Positions 1 through 8,397 of a stretch of DNA of 64,000 nt are shown in pieces (positions within the stretch are counted from its first letter, which is position 1; the number at the start of each line of letters is the position of its first letter). The stretch comes from JAQBQB01 sp963757185. Lineage in GTDB: Bacteria > Gemmatimonadota > Gemmatimonadetes > Gemmatimonadales > Gemmatimonadaceae. A program made the position numbers and the translations under genes. The notes beneath the pieces are model-generated. The model was not told where the DNA came from. It ran no database searches and saw only the letters and a program-made list of their open reading frames with translations. The DNA lies in assembly GCA_963757185.1 (NCBI GenBank), contig CAVWQI010000008.1, forward strand, positions 372,001 to 436,000, given 5' to 3'.

Positions 1-371
1 GCAGCGAGCGCCGCCGGCCCGGTCACGATCAGCTTGATCCATCCATACAGAAACGCGGCGAGGGGACCAAAGCCCTCGCGGATGTACACGTACGCGCCGC
101 CCGTCTTGGGGAGCGCCGAGACGAGCGCGACGAGTGGAAGCGCGCCGGCGAGCGAGATGGCGGCTCCGGCGAGCCACACCAACGCGACGCCGCCCACCGA
201 ACCGATTTCACCCGCCGCCGTGCTCGGCACGCGAAAGATGCCGCTGCCGATGGTGATGCCGACGAGCAGCATCGCCGTGCTGGCGACGCCGAGCCGGCGC
301 GGGAGCTCGTCTCGTTGGACGCCGGCGGCTTCGATCGTCAGATCGAGCGTCGGGCTTCGGGCATCCGGCAT
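1..371 (-). CDS. APC-superfamily amino acid permease, N-terminal part (runs off window)
   Basis: This is the first ~123 codons of a membrane transporter whose 3' part lies left of the window. After a short hydrophilic N-terminus comes the family signature GITIGSGIFRVPS, which is TM1 with the unwound substrate-binding segment. A second hydrophobic helix follows, then PKTGGAYVYIREGFG, which is typical of amino acid/polyamine APC permeases at the TM2-TM3 boundary. The ATG at 371 is the first in-frame Met before the signature. The substrate cannot be told from this fragment. The upstream 372-549 stretch holds no gene I can support. Confidence 0.85.
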   Translation of the reverse strand, partial: MPDARSPTLDLTIEAAGVQRDELPRRLGVASTAMLLVGITIGSGIFRVPSTAAGEIGSVGGVALVWLAGAAISLAGALPLVALVSALPKTGGAYVYIREGFGPLAAFLYGWIKLIVTGPAALA

Positions 372-549
372 CGAGGTGCGGCGGAAGTCTGTACGGACGG
401 GAAGCGACGTTGGACAACGTCGGTCGCGTCGCGTCTAGCCGCGCCGCTTCGCGCGCTTCGTCGGCGACCCTTGAACCTACGCCGAAAGCCGACGTCGGCC
501 ATCGCCAGAATGTCGCAAGTCGTCGGGCTGATCGGGCGGCTTCGGTGGA

Positions 550-1182
550 TCACCAATCCCGGTCTCGTCGCCCCCTTCCGTCGTCGATGGCCGGTGCGTC
601 GTCCAGCGGCGCCACGACGTGGACGTAGATCTGAAAGCGGGGAAGCTCGACGTTCTCGTCGTCGGCTGCGTCGTCCTCGGGTTGCCACGGCTCGATCGGG
701 TCGAACCTCGGGGACGAGAACATCGCCCGCGCTTCGCTGCTCAGGTCGAACGGATCGTCGTCGTCGCCGAATTCCTCCCACGAACGCCAATCGTCCTCGT
801 CGAATTTCTTCTCGTCGAATATCTCCTCGTCGCGTTCAGCGAGTGCGATCAGGAGCTCCGTGTCCGAAATCGAGACGCTCTCCGTTTCAATTCGGGTGCC
901 ATCCTCGCGATGGAGCGTCAGCTCGAGCGCCTCGACGCGGCGCAACCCCTCCTCGTACGGCTTCTCCGACTCGAGGATCTGCGGATCGAGCGTGAAGATC
1001 GATGCGTCGTACTTGCCGTTCGACGCCCACAGCGCGGCGTGCAGCGCCGAAACGTGCGGCATGAGCCGCTCCCCGAGCTCATTCGGGTGGAACCATCCCA
1101 TGCGCTGGTGGACGTCGACGCAGATGAAACCCAAGTCCGTGACGCCGATCGCCCGCCCCTTGCTTCGAACCGTGTATTGCAC
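550..1182 (-). CDS. Hypothetical acidic protein, 210 aa
   Basis: I do not recognise this protein. It starts at a GTG preceded by a good purine-rich ribosome site (GGAGAAGG). The N-terminal ~110 residues look folded, with alternating hydrophobic segments. The segment around 115-185 is strongly acidic (runs of Asp/Glu such as DEEIFDEKKFDEDD and GDDDDPFD) and the tail is basic. There is no signal peptide and no membrane segment, so it is probably cytoplasmic. It lies on the same strand as, and just after, the LLM oxidoreductase (55 bp gap), so the two may be co-transcribed. The function is unknown. Confidence 0.6.
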   Translation of the reverse strand: MQYTVRSKGRAIGVTDLGFICVDVHQRMGWFHPNELGERLMPHVSALHAALWASNGKYDASIFTLDPQILESEKPYEEGLRRVEALELTLHREDGTRIETESVSISDTELLIALAERDEEIFDEKKFDEDDWRSWEEFGDDDDPFDLSSEARAMFSSPRFDPIEPWQPEDDAADDENVELPRFQIYVHVVAPLDDAPAIDDGRGRRDRDW

Positions 1183-1237
1183 GGCCTTCTCCGTTGCTGG
1201 CGGCGAACCATGCGATGCCGGACGCGAGTCAGCATCA

Positions 1238-2305
1238 TCATTCGATTGCCGACAGGGTCGTCGTGTCGCGCAACAGCTCGCGCACGCGCGGAATCACCGA
1301 CCGTCCGTACAGCTCGATGCTCCGCATCATCTTGTCGTGGGCCAACGCGCCGGCGCTGTACTTCATGTCGAAGCGCTCGATTTCGAGGTCACGCGCCGTG
1401 TCGGCGATCTTGCGCGCGACGGTCTCGGGCGATCCGACGTACAGCGAGCCGCGCTCGACCTCCAGGTCGAACTGGGCGCGATTGATCGGCCCCCAGCCCC
1501 GCTCGGCACCGATGCGGTCGTGCATCGCCTTGAACGCGGGCCACATCGCTTCGCGGGCTTGTTCGTCCGTGTCCGCGATGTGCCCTGGCGAATGCACGCC
1601 GACAGGCAGCATCGGCTGGTTCATCCGCGTGAGCGCCTGCTTGTAAAGGGCGATAAACGGCTTGAAGCGCCGCGGATCGCCGCCGATGATCGCCAACGTC
1701 AACGGAAGCTGGTAGCGCGCCGCGCGCACCACCGACTCCGGGCTGCCTCCGACGCCGATCCACACTTTGAGCCCGTTCTCGGTCGTGGGAAACACGCGCG
1801 CGTTGTCGAGCGAGGCGCGGGTCGATCCCTGCCACGTCACCGGTTCACCGGTGCGGTCGTAGCGCAACAGAGCGGCGAACAGCTCGAGCTTCTCCTCGAA
1901 CAGCACCTCGTACTGCGAGAGCGGATAGCCGAAGAGTGGAAACGACTCGGTGAAGGACCCGCGGCCGAGGATCACCTCGGCGCGGCCGTTCGACGCGGCG
2001 TCGAGCGTCGCGAAGCGCTCGAACACGCGCACCGGGTCGTCGGAGCTGAGCACGGTCACCGCCGACCCGAGCTTGATGCGTCGCGTGCGTCCGGCGATCG
2101 CGGCGAGAACGACTTCGGGCGCCGAGATCGAGAAGTCGTCGCGATGGTGTTCGCCGACGCCGATGAAATCGGCGCCGGCTTCGTCGGCGAGCACGGCTTC
2201 ATCGATGACGTCGCGAATAGTCCGCGCGTGCGAGAGCAGTTTGCCGTCGGCGCCGCGCGTGACGTCGCCGAAGGTGTCGAGGCCGAGCTCGATCGGGGGA
2301 TTCAC
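1238..2305 (-). CDS. LLM-class flavin-dependent oxidoreductase
   Basis: This is a bacterial-luciferase-like (F420/FMN) TIM-barrel monooxygenase of about 355 aa. Visible signatures are the N-terminal strand ELGLDTFGDV, the GVGEHHRDDF segment that lines the flavin site, LGSAVTVLSSDDPVRVFE, and the ILGRGSFTESFPLFG segment typical of the COG2141 group. The substrate is not predictable. The start is uncertain: GTG at 2305 puts the first barrel strand right at the N-terminus, but the frame stays open to another GTG at 2344. It is transcribed divergently from the small exported protein at 2480. Confidence 0.85.
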   Translation of the reverse strand: MNPPIELGLDTFGDVTRGADGKLLSHARTIRDVIDEAVLADEAGADFIGVGEHHRDDFSISAPEVVLAAIAGRTRRIKLGSAVTVLSSDDPVRVFERFATLDAASNGRAEVILGRGSFTESFPLFGYPLSQYEVLFEEKLELFAALLRYDRTGEPVTWQGSTRASLDNARVFPTTENGLKVWIGVGGSPESVVRAARYQLPLTLAIIGGDPRRFKPFIALYKQALTRMNQPMLPVGVHSPGHIADTDEQAREAMWPAFKAMHDRIGAERGWGPINRAQFDLEVERGSLYVGSPETVARKIADTARDLEIERFDMKYSAGALAHDKMMRSIELYGRSVIPRVRELLRDTTTLSAIE

Positions 2306-2479
2306 GTTCGCGAATGCTGAAGGGATGATCGATGTCGCGCGCACTCGAATCGCGCGACGAGCAAATGTGCGTCAGCCTGCAACCCTCGACGGCGGACCCT
2401 CGCGCCCGCCGGGGGACTGGCGGGCGCTCTCGGGCGACGTACGTTAGCGCGACCGCCCCTTTCCTTTCGGAGCTCTCGA

Positions 2480-2872
2480 ATGCGATCGCTTTGGAGATTG
2501 CTCGTGCCCATCGTCGTGCTGGCGACAGCGTCGATCCCGTCGGGGAGCGCCGCGCAGTCGAGTCCGAGCGTCGACCTCACCGGCAAATGGCTCTTCACCG
2601 TCACCACTGACGGGGGGAGCGGCACGCCGACCGTGACGTTGACGCAGAAGGGAGATTCGCTCACCGGCCACTACTCGTCCCAGCTGCTCGGCGAAGCGGA
2701 TCTCAAAGGCACGGTGAAGGACGGAAAGTTCTCGTTTGCGCTGCAGGGAAACGTGCAGGGCACCGCGGTAACAGTGACCTATACCGGCACCGTCGAGAGC
2801 AAGGACGCGCTCAAAGGCTCCGTAGATCTCGGCGGGATGGCGAGCGGTACGTTCACGGCGAAGCGGACGTAG
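2480..2872 (+). CDS. Small exported protein, 130 aa
   Basis: A secreted protein of unknown function. Residues 1-25 form a clear Sec signal peptide: a basic start, a hydrophobic core, and a cut after SAAQ. The remaining ~105 residues are rich in Thr, Gly and Ser with alternating short strands (LTGKWLFTVTT, GDSLTGHYSS, VTVTYTGTVES), which suggests a small beta-barrel or beta-sandwich similar to many lipocalin-like periplasmic proteins. It has no cysteines or obvious catalytic motif. It is monocistronic and its 3' end faces queG with only 11 bp between them. Confidence 0.7.
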   Translation: MRSLWRLLVPIVVLATASIPSGSAAQSSPSVDLTGKWLFTVTTDGGSGTPTVTLTQKGDSLTGHYSSQLLGEADLKGTVKDGKFSFALQGNVQGTAVTVTYTGTVESKDALKGSVDLGGMASGTFTAKRT

Positions 2873-2883
2873 CGCGGTTGGTC

Positions 2884-3885
2884 TCAAAGACCTGGGCGAG
2901 TCGGGATGCCGCTGGACTCGGGATCGTCGAACGCGCGCGTGCGGACGTCGACGTCATCAGCGGCGCCGATGTTCTCCAACACGACCGCGGCGTTGCGCTT
3001 CAACCCGCGCAGCTTCGCGCGTTTCATCGGCGACCCCCTGAGTGCTACTCGAAAGTCGTCGTCGCTCCAGGCGAGAATCTCGCGCGCAAGCGACCCGGCG
3101 TCTCGACCGGTGAGCGCCTCACGCGGACGAAACGCGTCCTCGCGCAGCGTGGCCGAGAAGCGTTCGTTCCAGGGGCAGACCTCCTGGCAGATGTCGCACC
3201 CGTACACCATCTCGCCGATCGCGTCACGCCGGTCGATGGGAATCTCGCCCTTGAGCTCGATCGTGAGGTACGAGATGCAGCGATTCGAGTCGACCACGCC
3301 TTCGCGCACGATCGCGCCGGTCGGACATGCGTCGATGCACCGGCGGCAGGTTCCGCAATGATCGCTGGCGAACGGCGCGTCGGCCTCTAGCTCGAGATCG
3401 AGGAACAACTCGCCCAAAAAGAAAAACGATCCGCGCTTCGGGCTGATCAGCATCGTGTTCTTTCCGAACCAGCCGAGCCCCGCGCGCCGCGCGAGGTCGC
3501 GCTCGAGGATCGGACCGGTATCTACGTAAGCCTTGCCCGCCACCGGCACTCCGACGATCTCGTCGACCCGCGCGTGCAACACGCGAAGGCGATCGAGCAG
3601 CACGTCGTGATAGTCGTCGCCGCGCGCGTAGCGCGCGACGGGCCCGGCCGGCTCGCGTCCGCCGTAGTCCAAGCCAACGACGATCGCGGTCTTGGCTCCG
3701 GGAAACGGCAGGCGCGAATCCCGACGCCTTTCCGAAGTGCGGGGCATGTAGTCCATCTCGCCCGCGTAACCGTGCTCCAGCCATTCGTCGAACGCAGGCG
3801 CCGTCTCGGCGGGCCCGAGTCTGGCGATGCCGACGAGGTCGAAGCCGAGTCCGTATGCCTGGGCTTTGATCAGCGACTCGATCAT
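2884..3885 (-). CDS. queG: Epoxyqueuosine reductase QueG
   Basis: Catalyses the last step of queuosine synthesis in tRNA, reducing epoxyqueuosine with a cobalamin cofactor and two [4Fe-4S] clusters. The 333-aa product has the catalytic-domain segment YVDTGPILERDLA (~120-132), GLGWFGKNTMLI (~137-147), the first cluster motif C177-x2-C-x2-C-x3-CP and the second motif C230-x2-C-x3-CP. The reading frame is open 80 codons further upstream. The ATG at 3885 is chosen because it overlaps the stop of the 90-aa gene (ATGA) and gives the usual family length. It is the last gene of a three-gene overlapping operon. Confidence 0.95.
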   Translation of the reverse strand: MIESLIKAQAYGLGFDLVGIARLGPAETAPAFDEWLEHGYAGEMDYMPRTSERRRDSRLPFPGAKTAIVVGLDYGGREPAGPVARYARGDDYHDVLLDRLRVLHARVDEIVGVPVAGKAYVDTGPILERDLARRAGLGWFGKNTMLISPKRGSFFFLGELFLDLELEADAPFASDHCGTCRRCIDACPTGAIVREGVVDSNRCISYLTIELKGEIPIDRRDAIGEMVYGCDICQEVCPWNERFSATLREDAFRPREALTGRDAGSLAREILAWSDDDFRVALRGSPMKRAKLRGLKRNAAVVLENIGAADDVDVRTRAFDDPESSGIPTRPGL

Positions 3886-4154
3886 GGCTTTCGTACGGCC
3901 CATGTCGCGTATCGCTCGACGTCGTCGGCGCTCGGCACCGCGGACTCGTCTCCGTACGCGGTATACATGCGCCAGCGCACGTACGTGCGATCGGGCAGCG
4001 GCAAGAATGGAAATCGCCGATACCAGCCGCGAGCGCGAAACCGCCAACCGACGCGCACGAGCGCGACGCCGGTGCGTGGGTGGCGGAGTCCACGCCAAGC
4101 CAGGCGCGCCGCGACCGACGGCCACGAACGCTTGTCGGCGCCGTCGTCGTTCAC
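3882..4154 (-). CDS. Small conserved-looking protein, 90 aa
   Basis: A short gene locked between two recognised genes. Its GTG start (4154) overlaps the stop of the phosphatase gene (GTGA), and its TGA overlaps the queG ATG (ATGA). The product is basic and rich in Arg and Trp, with a central segment RGWYRRFPFLPLPDRTYVRW and a Tyr-rich MYTAYGDE motif, then an acidic helix near the end. It has no signal peptide or clear transmembrane span. I do not recognise a family. Overlap at both ends argues strongly that it is translated. Confidence 0.7.
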   Translation of the reverse strand: MNDDGADKRSWPSVAARLAWRGLRHPRTGVALVRVGWRFRARGWYRRFPFLPLPDRTYVRWRMYTAYGDESAVPSADDVERYATWAVRKP

Positions 4155-5572
4155 CGAGCCAACACCGTGCGGCCGTTCAGGAACGAGCGTCCGTCCAGGA
4201 TCGCGGGCATCGGCGCCCCGAGCGCGGCGAGCGCGCTCGGCATCACGTCCACCGTGCGCCGCGGCGTGTCGGCCAACGGCCGGTTCGTGAGCAGCGGAAC
4301 CAACATGTGCTCGCGATGCAGCGCGCCGTGAGAGCTGACGTGCCGAATCGGCTCGTAGCGCGCCCGAAAATCCCAGTCGCGCGCCGCCGAAAGCACGATG
4401 TCGCCGGATCGTGACGAGGTCACGAGGTGCACGAGTTGCACGATCGAATCCGGGTAGTCGGTGTCGATCGTCAGGTCGTGGGCATCGTCGTCCGATGCAC
4501 CGCACACGTCGCCGCCGACCCCGAGCGGATCCCCGGACTCGCGCGAATAGTGGAATCCCCTCTCCGTGCGCCAGACCGACGCGTCGCCGCGATCGGCGGA
4601 TCGAATGAGCACACGGTCTCGGCGGCGCGTTGCCAGGAGATCGACCGAAGGGCGTCCGAGCAGGACGTCACACAGCGCGCGCCACCGCGGCTCTTCTACC
4701 GACGGACGCGCCCGGGACCGGACGTCGCAATACAAATGCGCCATGGCGTTGCCGCTCACCATCACGGCCACTTCGGCGCCGAGCGTCACCACCCAGGGGT
4801 GCGACATCGTGCGATGGCCGACGTCCTCGATGACGCCGGTCAGATCCTCGTGGGAGGTCACGCGCGAGTGGCCGTGGTCGCTCACGATCCACAGATGCAT
4901 GTCGTCCCAGCGGCCACTCCGCTCGGCGTCGTCGCGAAGCCGGGCCGCCGTCGCGTCGACGATGCGAAGTGCTTCAATCGTGAGCGCCGAGTCTTGCCCG
5001 CGCGCGTGGGAGACCTTGTCGACCCCCGTGAGCGCGCCGAACGCGAAGTCCGGTTGCTCGACCCGGACGCGCCGCACGAACTGGTCGGCGGCGATGCGAT
5101 CGATCTCGAGCCATCCCTCCAGGTCGCCTGAGAAATGGGTGCGCGCGGCGCGCAGCGCCGAACGCGGCGTGATCGACCCGATGCGCTGGCGGGGGGGCAA
5201 CCCGCGTGTGATCACGCTGAGCGCCCCCAGGCTGGTGCCTGTGAGCTCGAAGATCGTCGGCGCGGATGCGTCGACGTCGCGGTTCACCGCACTCATTTGG
5301 TAGCCGACGTAGCTGCGCGAGTAGTCGGGGAACGTGCAGGCTGTGCGGTCGCGGTCGAACCAGCGCAGCCCGGGCAAACCCACCGGCCCCGGGAAGCGGC
5401 CCATGAGGAACGGAGCGTAGGCCGGGCCGGTGACCGACGGAAAGCACGACGTGACCGTATGGAGGCCACCTTCGGCGCGGAGACGGGCGAGCGCCGGCAG
5501 CGCGCCCGAATCGAGCGCGGCCGCGAGCGTATCCGGACGCGCGCCATCGGCGAGGAGTATGACGACTGACAT
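4151..5572 (-). CDS. Alkaline-phosphatase-superfamily phosphodiesterase/pyrophosphatase
   Basis: A 473-aa metal-dependent hydrolase of the nucleotide pyrophosphatase/phosphodiesterase type. It has the N-terminal metal-binding strand VVILLADGARPDT, the nucleophile Thr segment SCFPSVTGPAYAPFLMG (~42-58), GVDKVSHARG, the metal site VSDHGHS, and a late SSHGALHREHMLVPLL segment that supplies further His ligands. There is no signal peptide, so it is predicted cytoplasmic. The substrate is unknown. It is the first gene of the operon with the 90-aa protein and queG, and divergent from the LOG gene. Confidence 0.85.
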   Translation of the reverse strand: MSVVILLADGARPDTLAAALDSGALPALARLRAEGGLHTVTSCFPSVTGPAYAPFLMGRFPGPVGLPGLRWFDRDRTACTFPDYSRSYVGYQMSAVNRDVDASAPTIFELTGTSLGALSVITRGLPPRQRIGSITPRSALRAARTHFSGDLEGWLEIDRIAADQFVRRVRVEQPDFAFGALTGVDKVSHARGQDSALTIEALRIVDATAARLRDDAERSGRWDDMHLWIVSDHGHSRVTSHEDLTGVIEDVGHRTMSHPWVVTLGAEVAVMVSGNAMAHLYCDVRSRARPSVEEPRWRALCDVLLGRPSVDLLATRRRDRVLIRSADRGDASVWRTERGFHYSRESGDPLGVGGDVCGASDDDAHDLTIDTDYPDSIVQLVHLVTSSRSGDIVLSAARDWDFRARYEPIRHVSSHGALHREHMLVPLLTNRPLADTPRRTVDVMPSALAALGAPMPAILDGRSFLNGRTVLAR

Positions 5573-5655
5573 TCTGCGGCTGAGAAGAGGGAAGGCCCCC
5601 CGTGAGAGAAGCTCGCCTCTGTGAACTCCTCCCTCAACCCCGTAAGATCAACGCC

Positions 5656-6600
5656 ATGCCAGATCGAAAATCACGCGCCGTGAAGGCGAAGGCTCCGCGC
5701 CCCGAAAAGCCGAAGGCGATGCGGACGGCCGGCGGCAACAAAGCCAGCCCCGAGCTCCTCGCCGAAGCCTCCAGAGGCGCACAGGAGGGATATCGAGAGC
5801 GGACGGAAGCGGGTCACCGTGCGGCGGGGCGTACGCCGCCGTCGGAGCGAACGCCCGGCGGCCCGACGACGCCGCCCCGAATCGTCGACGACGCGATTCG
5901 CAGCTACATGCCGCCCGTCACGGAAGACGAAAAGCTGTTGCAATCGGGAAGCAGCCGCGAAGACTTCACGCGCACCGATCCCTGGCGCGTGATGCGCATC
6001 ATGGGCGAGTTCATCGAAGGGTTCGACAACCTCGCGCACGTACAAAGAGGCGTCGCGATCTTCGGTTCGGCGCGCACGCATCCGGACGATCCGCAGTACC
6101 AGGCGGCGCAGGAGGTCGCGCGTCTTCTCGCCGAGGCCGGATTCGCCATCATCACGGGCGCGGGCCCCGGAATCATGGAGGCGGCGAACAAGGGCGCGAA
6201 GATGGGGGGCGGCACGTCGATCGGCTGCAACATCGAGCTGCCCTTTGAACAGGGGTCGAACCCGTACCTCGATACGCTCATCAATTTCCGCTACTTCTTC
6301 GTGCGGAAGACGATGTTCATCAAATACTCGAACGCGTTCATCATTTTTCCGGGCGGCTACGGTACGCTCGACGAAGCGTTCGAGGCGCTCACGCTGATCC
6401 AGACGGGCAAGATCTATCAGTTCCCCGTCGTGATGTTCGGCCGGCACTACTGGGCCGGACTGATCCGCTGGATCCAGTCGCGCGTGCTCAGTGAGGCGAA
6501 GATCTCACCGGGAGACCTGGATTTGATTTTGCTCACCGACGACCCTCGAGAGGCCGCGCACGCCGTGATTCAGGCGTGGGAAGCCCAAAACGGACGCTGA
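5656..6600 (+). CDS. LOG family protein (TIGR00730-like)
   Basis: A 314-aa Rossmann-fold protein of the lysine-decarboxylase-like/LOG group. Proven members release free nucleobase-type cytokinins from their riboside 5'-monophosphates or act as nucleotide 5'-monophosphate hydrolases. The core begins near residue 120 with GVAIFGSART, then ITGAGPGIMEAANKGA, and the catalytic signature PGGYGTLDE. The ~100-residue N-terminus is Lys/Arg/Pro-rich and probably disordered. ATG at 5656 is preferred; the frame is open 18 codons further upstream. It ends 4 bp before the ATG of the deoxyhypusine-synthase-like gene, so the two are very likely co-transcribed. Confidence 0.88.
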   Translation: MPDRKSRAVKAKAPRPEKPKAMRTAGGNKASPELLAEASRGAQEGYRERTEAGHRAAGRTPPSERTPGGPTTPPRIVDDAIRSYMPPVTEDEKLLQSGSSREDFTRTDPWRVMRIMGEFIEGFDNLAHVQRGVAIFGSARTHPDDPQYQAAQEVARLLAEAGFAIITGAGPGIMEAANKGAKMGGGTSIGCNIELPFEQGSNPYLDTLINFRYFFVRKTMFIKYSNAFIIFPGGYGTLDEAFEALTLIQTGKIYQFPVVMFGRHYWAGLIRWIQSRVLSEAKISPGDLDLILLTDDPREAAHAVIQAWEAQNGR

Positions 6601-6604
6601 CGAC

Positions 6605-7833
6605 ATGGCGAAGCATTCCGACCACAAATCGTCCGCCGCCGGCCCCAAGGGCGCGCAGAAGGCGGCCGCCGAAGAGCGCGAGCGCTCGGGGGGGGCGCGA
6701 AGCACGAGGCGCCGGAGAAGAGCAAGTACCTTCGCGGCCCGCGCATCGAACCGACGGCGATCAGCGGAACGGAGACGGCCGCGGATCTGATCGACAACGC
6801 CTTCCTCGCCTACAACGCGGCGCGGCTGCGTGAAGCGTGTCAGCTCTTCACGCGGAAAATGCTCGAGCCGGACGTGACCGTCGGTATGACGCTCACCGGC
6901 GCTCTCACGCCGGCAGGACTCGGCATGGCGGCGCTCATCCCGCTCATCGAGGGCGGATACGTCGACTGGATCATCTCGACGGGGGCGAATCTCTATCATG
7001 ACACGCACTTCGGTCTCGGCCTCGCGATGCACCGCGGGAATCCGCAGGAGTCCGACGTCGTGCTGCGCGACGAGGGCGTCGTCCGCATCTACGACATCTT
7101 TTTCGACTACGACGTGCTGCTCTCGACGGATGCCTTCTTTCGGGCGGTCATTCAGGGGCCGGAATTTCAGCGCCCCATGTCGAGCGCCGAGTTCCATAAT
7201 CTCTGCGGCAAGTACGTGCGCGAGCGCGAGCGCGCGCTCGGCATCGGCCAGAAGTCGCTGCTGTCCGCGGCGTACAACGCCGGCGTGCCGATCTACACAT
7301 CGTCGCCGGGTGACTCGTCGATCGGCATGAACGTCGCCGCGCTCGCCCTCGAGGGAAACAAGTGCACGATCGATCCGAATCTCGACGTCAACGAAACGGC
7401 GTCGATCGTCCTCGAGGCGAAGCGGTCAGGCGGCAAGTCCGCCGTGCTCATCTGCGGCGGCGGCAGCCCTAAGAACTTCATGCTGCAGACCGAACCGCAG
7501 ATTCAGGAAGTGCTCGGCATCGACGAAAAGGGACACGACTATTTCCTGCAGATCACCGACGCGCGTCCCGACACCGGCGGCCTCTCCGGCGCCACGCCGG
7601 CCGAGGCCGTGAGTTGGGGAAAGATCGATCCGGACCGCCTGCCCGACGCCGTCGTGTGCTACTTGGATTCGACGGTGGCGCTGCCGCTGCTCACTTCGTA
7701 CGCGAAGGCGCGGCACGCGCCGCGCGCGCTCAAGCGACTCTACGATCGGCGCGACGCCATGATGGAACGTCTGCGAGCCGAGTTCACCCGGTCCTCCGAC
7801 GCGTCGTTTGCCAGCGGCGCGCACGCGGGATAG
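6605..7833 (+). CDS. Deoxyhypusine synthase-like protein, frameshifted in N-terminal region
   Basis: Homologues transfer an aminobutyl group from spermidine to a protein lysine or to another polyamine. Bacteria lack hypusinated eIF5A, so a polyamine role is inferred. The main frame carries DWIISTGANLYHD, TSSPGDSSIGMN, and EAVSWGKID, which holds the lysine that matches the family's active-site Lys. The conserved N-terminal part (YLRGP..., AFLAYNAARLREACQLF) is coded in the same frame from about 6700 to 6858 but has no start codon there. The only sensible start, ATG 6605, is in another frame. The frames join by a -1 shift at the G8 run 6688-6695. The longest intact ORF is 6859-7833. Confidence 0.85.
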
Positions 7834-7848
7834 CTTGGGAAGGTGACC

Positions 7849-7884
7849 GCGCGCCCGGCCTCTCAGCCGGGCGCGCAAGTTTTC
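7849..7884 (+). terminator. Terminator-like hairpin after the deoxyhypusine-synthase-like gene
   Basis: A perfect 11-bp GC-rich inverted repeat (GCGCGCCCGGC at 7849-7859, its complement at 7866-7876) with a 6-nt loop, followed by AAGTTTT. It begins 16 bp after the upstream stop and ends about 30 bp before the greA start. The T-tract is short, so it may be a partial terminator or an mRNA-stabilising hairpin. Confidence 0.55.
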
Positions 7885-7914
7885 CCTGGACCAAGAAGCT
7901 CGCGACCGGGCGAT

Positions 7915-8397
7915 ATGATTGAAGCACTGAAGGCAAAACTCGCCGCGGAAGCGGAACGGCTGCAGTACGAGCTCAACGTCACGCTGCCGCAGGAGATCCG
8001 CAAAGCCGTCGAGCTCGGCGACCTTCGCGAGAACAGCGAATACAAGGCCGCGCTCGAGCGGCAGCAGTTCGTGCAGGCGCGACTCGGCCAACTCCGCGAG
8101 CGACTGAGCAAGCTGTCCTCGATCGATCCGTCGCAGATTCCCGGCGACCGCGTCGGACTCGGATCGCGGGTCGTGCTCGAGGATCAGAAGGCCGGCGGCC
8201 GCGAGACCTACTATCTCGTGTTCGGCGACGCGATCGACTTCGAGGAGGGCCACGTCACCATGTCGTCGCCGATCGGACGCGCGCTGCTCGGCAAGACGGT
8301 CGGTGAGGTAGCCTACCTCAGGCTGCCGACGATGGTGCGCCAGCTCCGCGTCGTCGAGCTCCAAACGATTCATGACCGCGGCGACGACGCTGGTTGA
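7915..8397 (+). CDS. greA: Transcription elongation factor GreA/GreB family
   Basis: Rescues backtracked RNA polymerase by promoting cleavage of the 3' end of the transcript. The 160-aa product has the N-terminal coiled coil with the conserved acidic-tip motif GDLRENSEYKAALERQ (~39-54) and the C-terminal FKBP-like domain (VGLGSRVVLED, then SPIGRALLGKTVGEVA). The start at 7915 gives the normal length; an upstream in-frame ATG at 7843 would run through the hairpin. Its last 80 bp overlap the 3' end of the convergent TPR/HD-GYP gene. Confidence 0.92.
   Translation: MIEALKAKLAAEAERLQYELNVTLPQEIRKAVELGDLRENSEYKAALERQQFVQARLGQLRERLSKLSSIDPSQIPGDRVGLGSRVVLEDQKAGGRETYYLVFGDAIDFEEGHVTMSSPIGRALLGKTVGEVAYLRLPTMVRQLRVVELQTIHDRGDDAG

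Noticed and set aside
34..1485. Several long plus-strand frames opposite the permease and acidic protein
   Set aside because: The minus-strand frames carry the APC signature and a consistent ribosome site; the plus frames are shadows.
6605..6790. A separate 61-aa gene in front of the deoxyhypusine-synthase-like ORF
   Set aside because: Only the first ~30 codons look natural; after the G8 run the frame becomes Arg-rich nonsense while the other frame becomes family sequence. It is the broken start of one gene.
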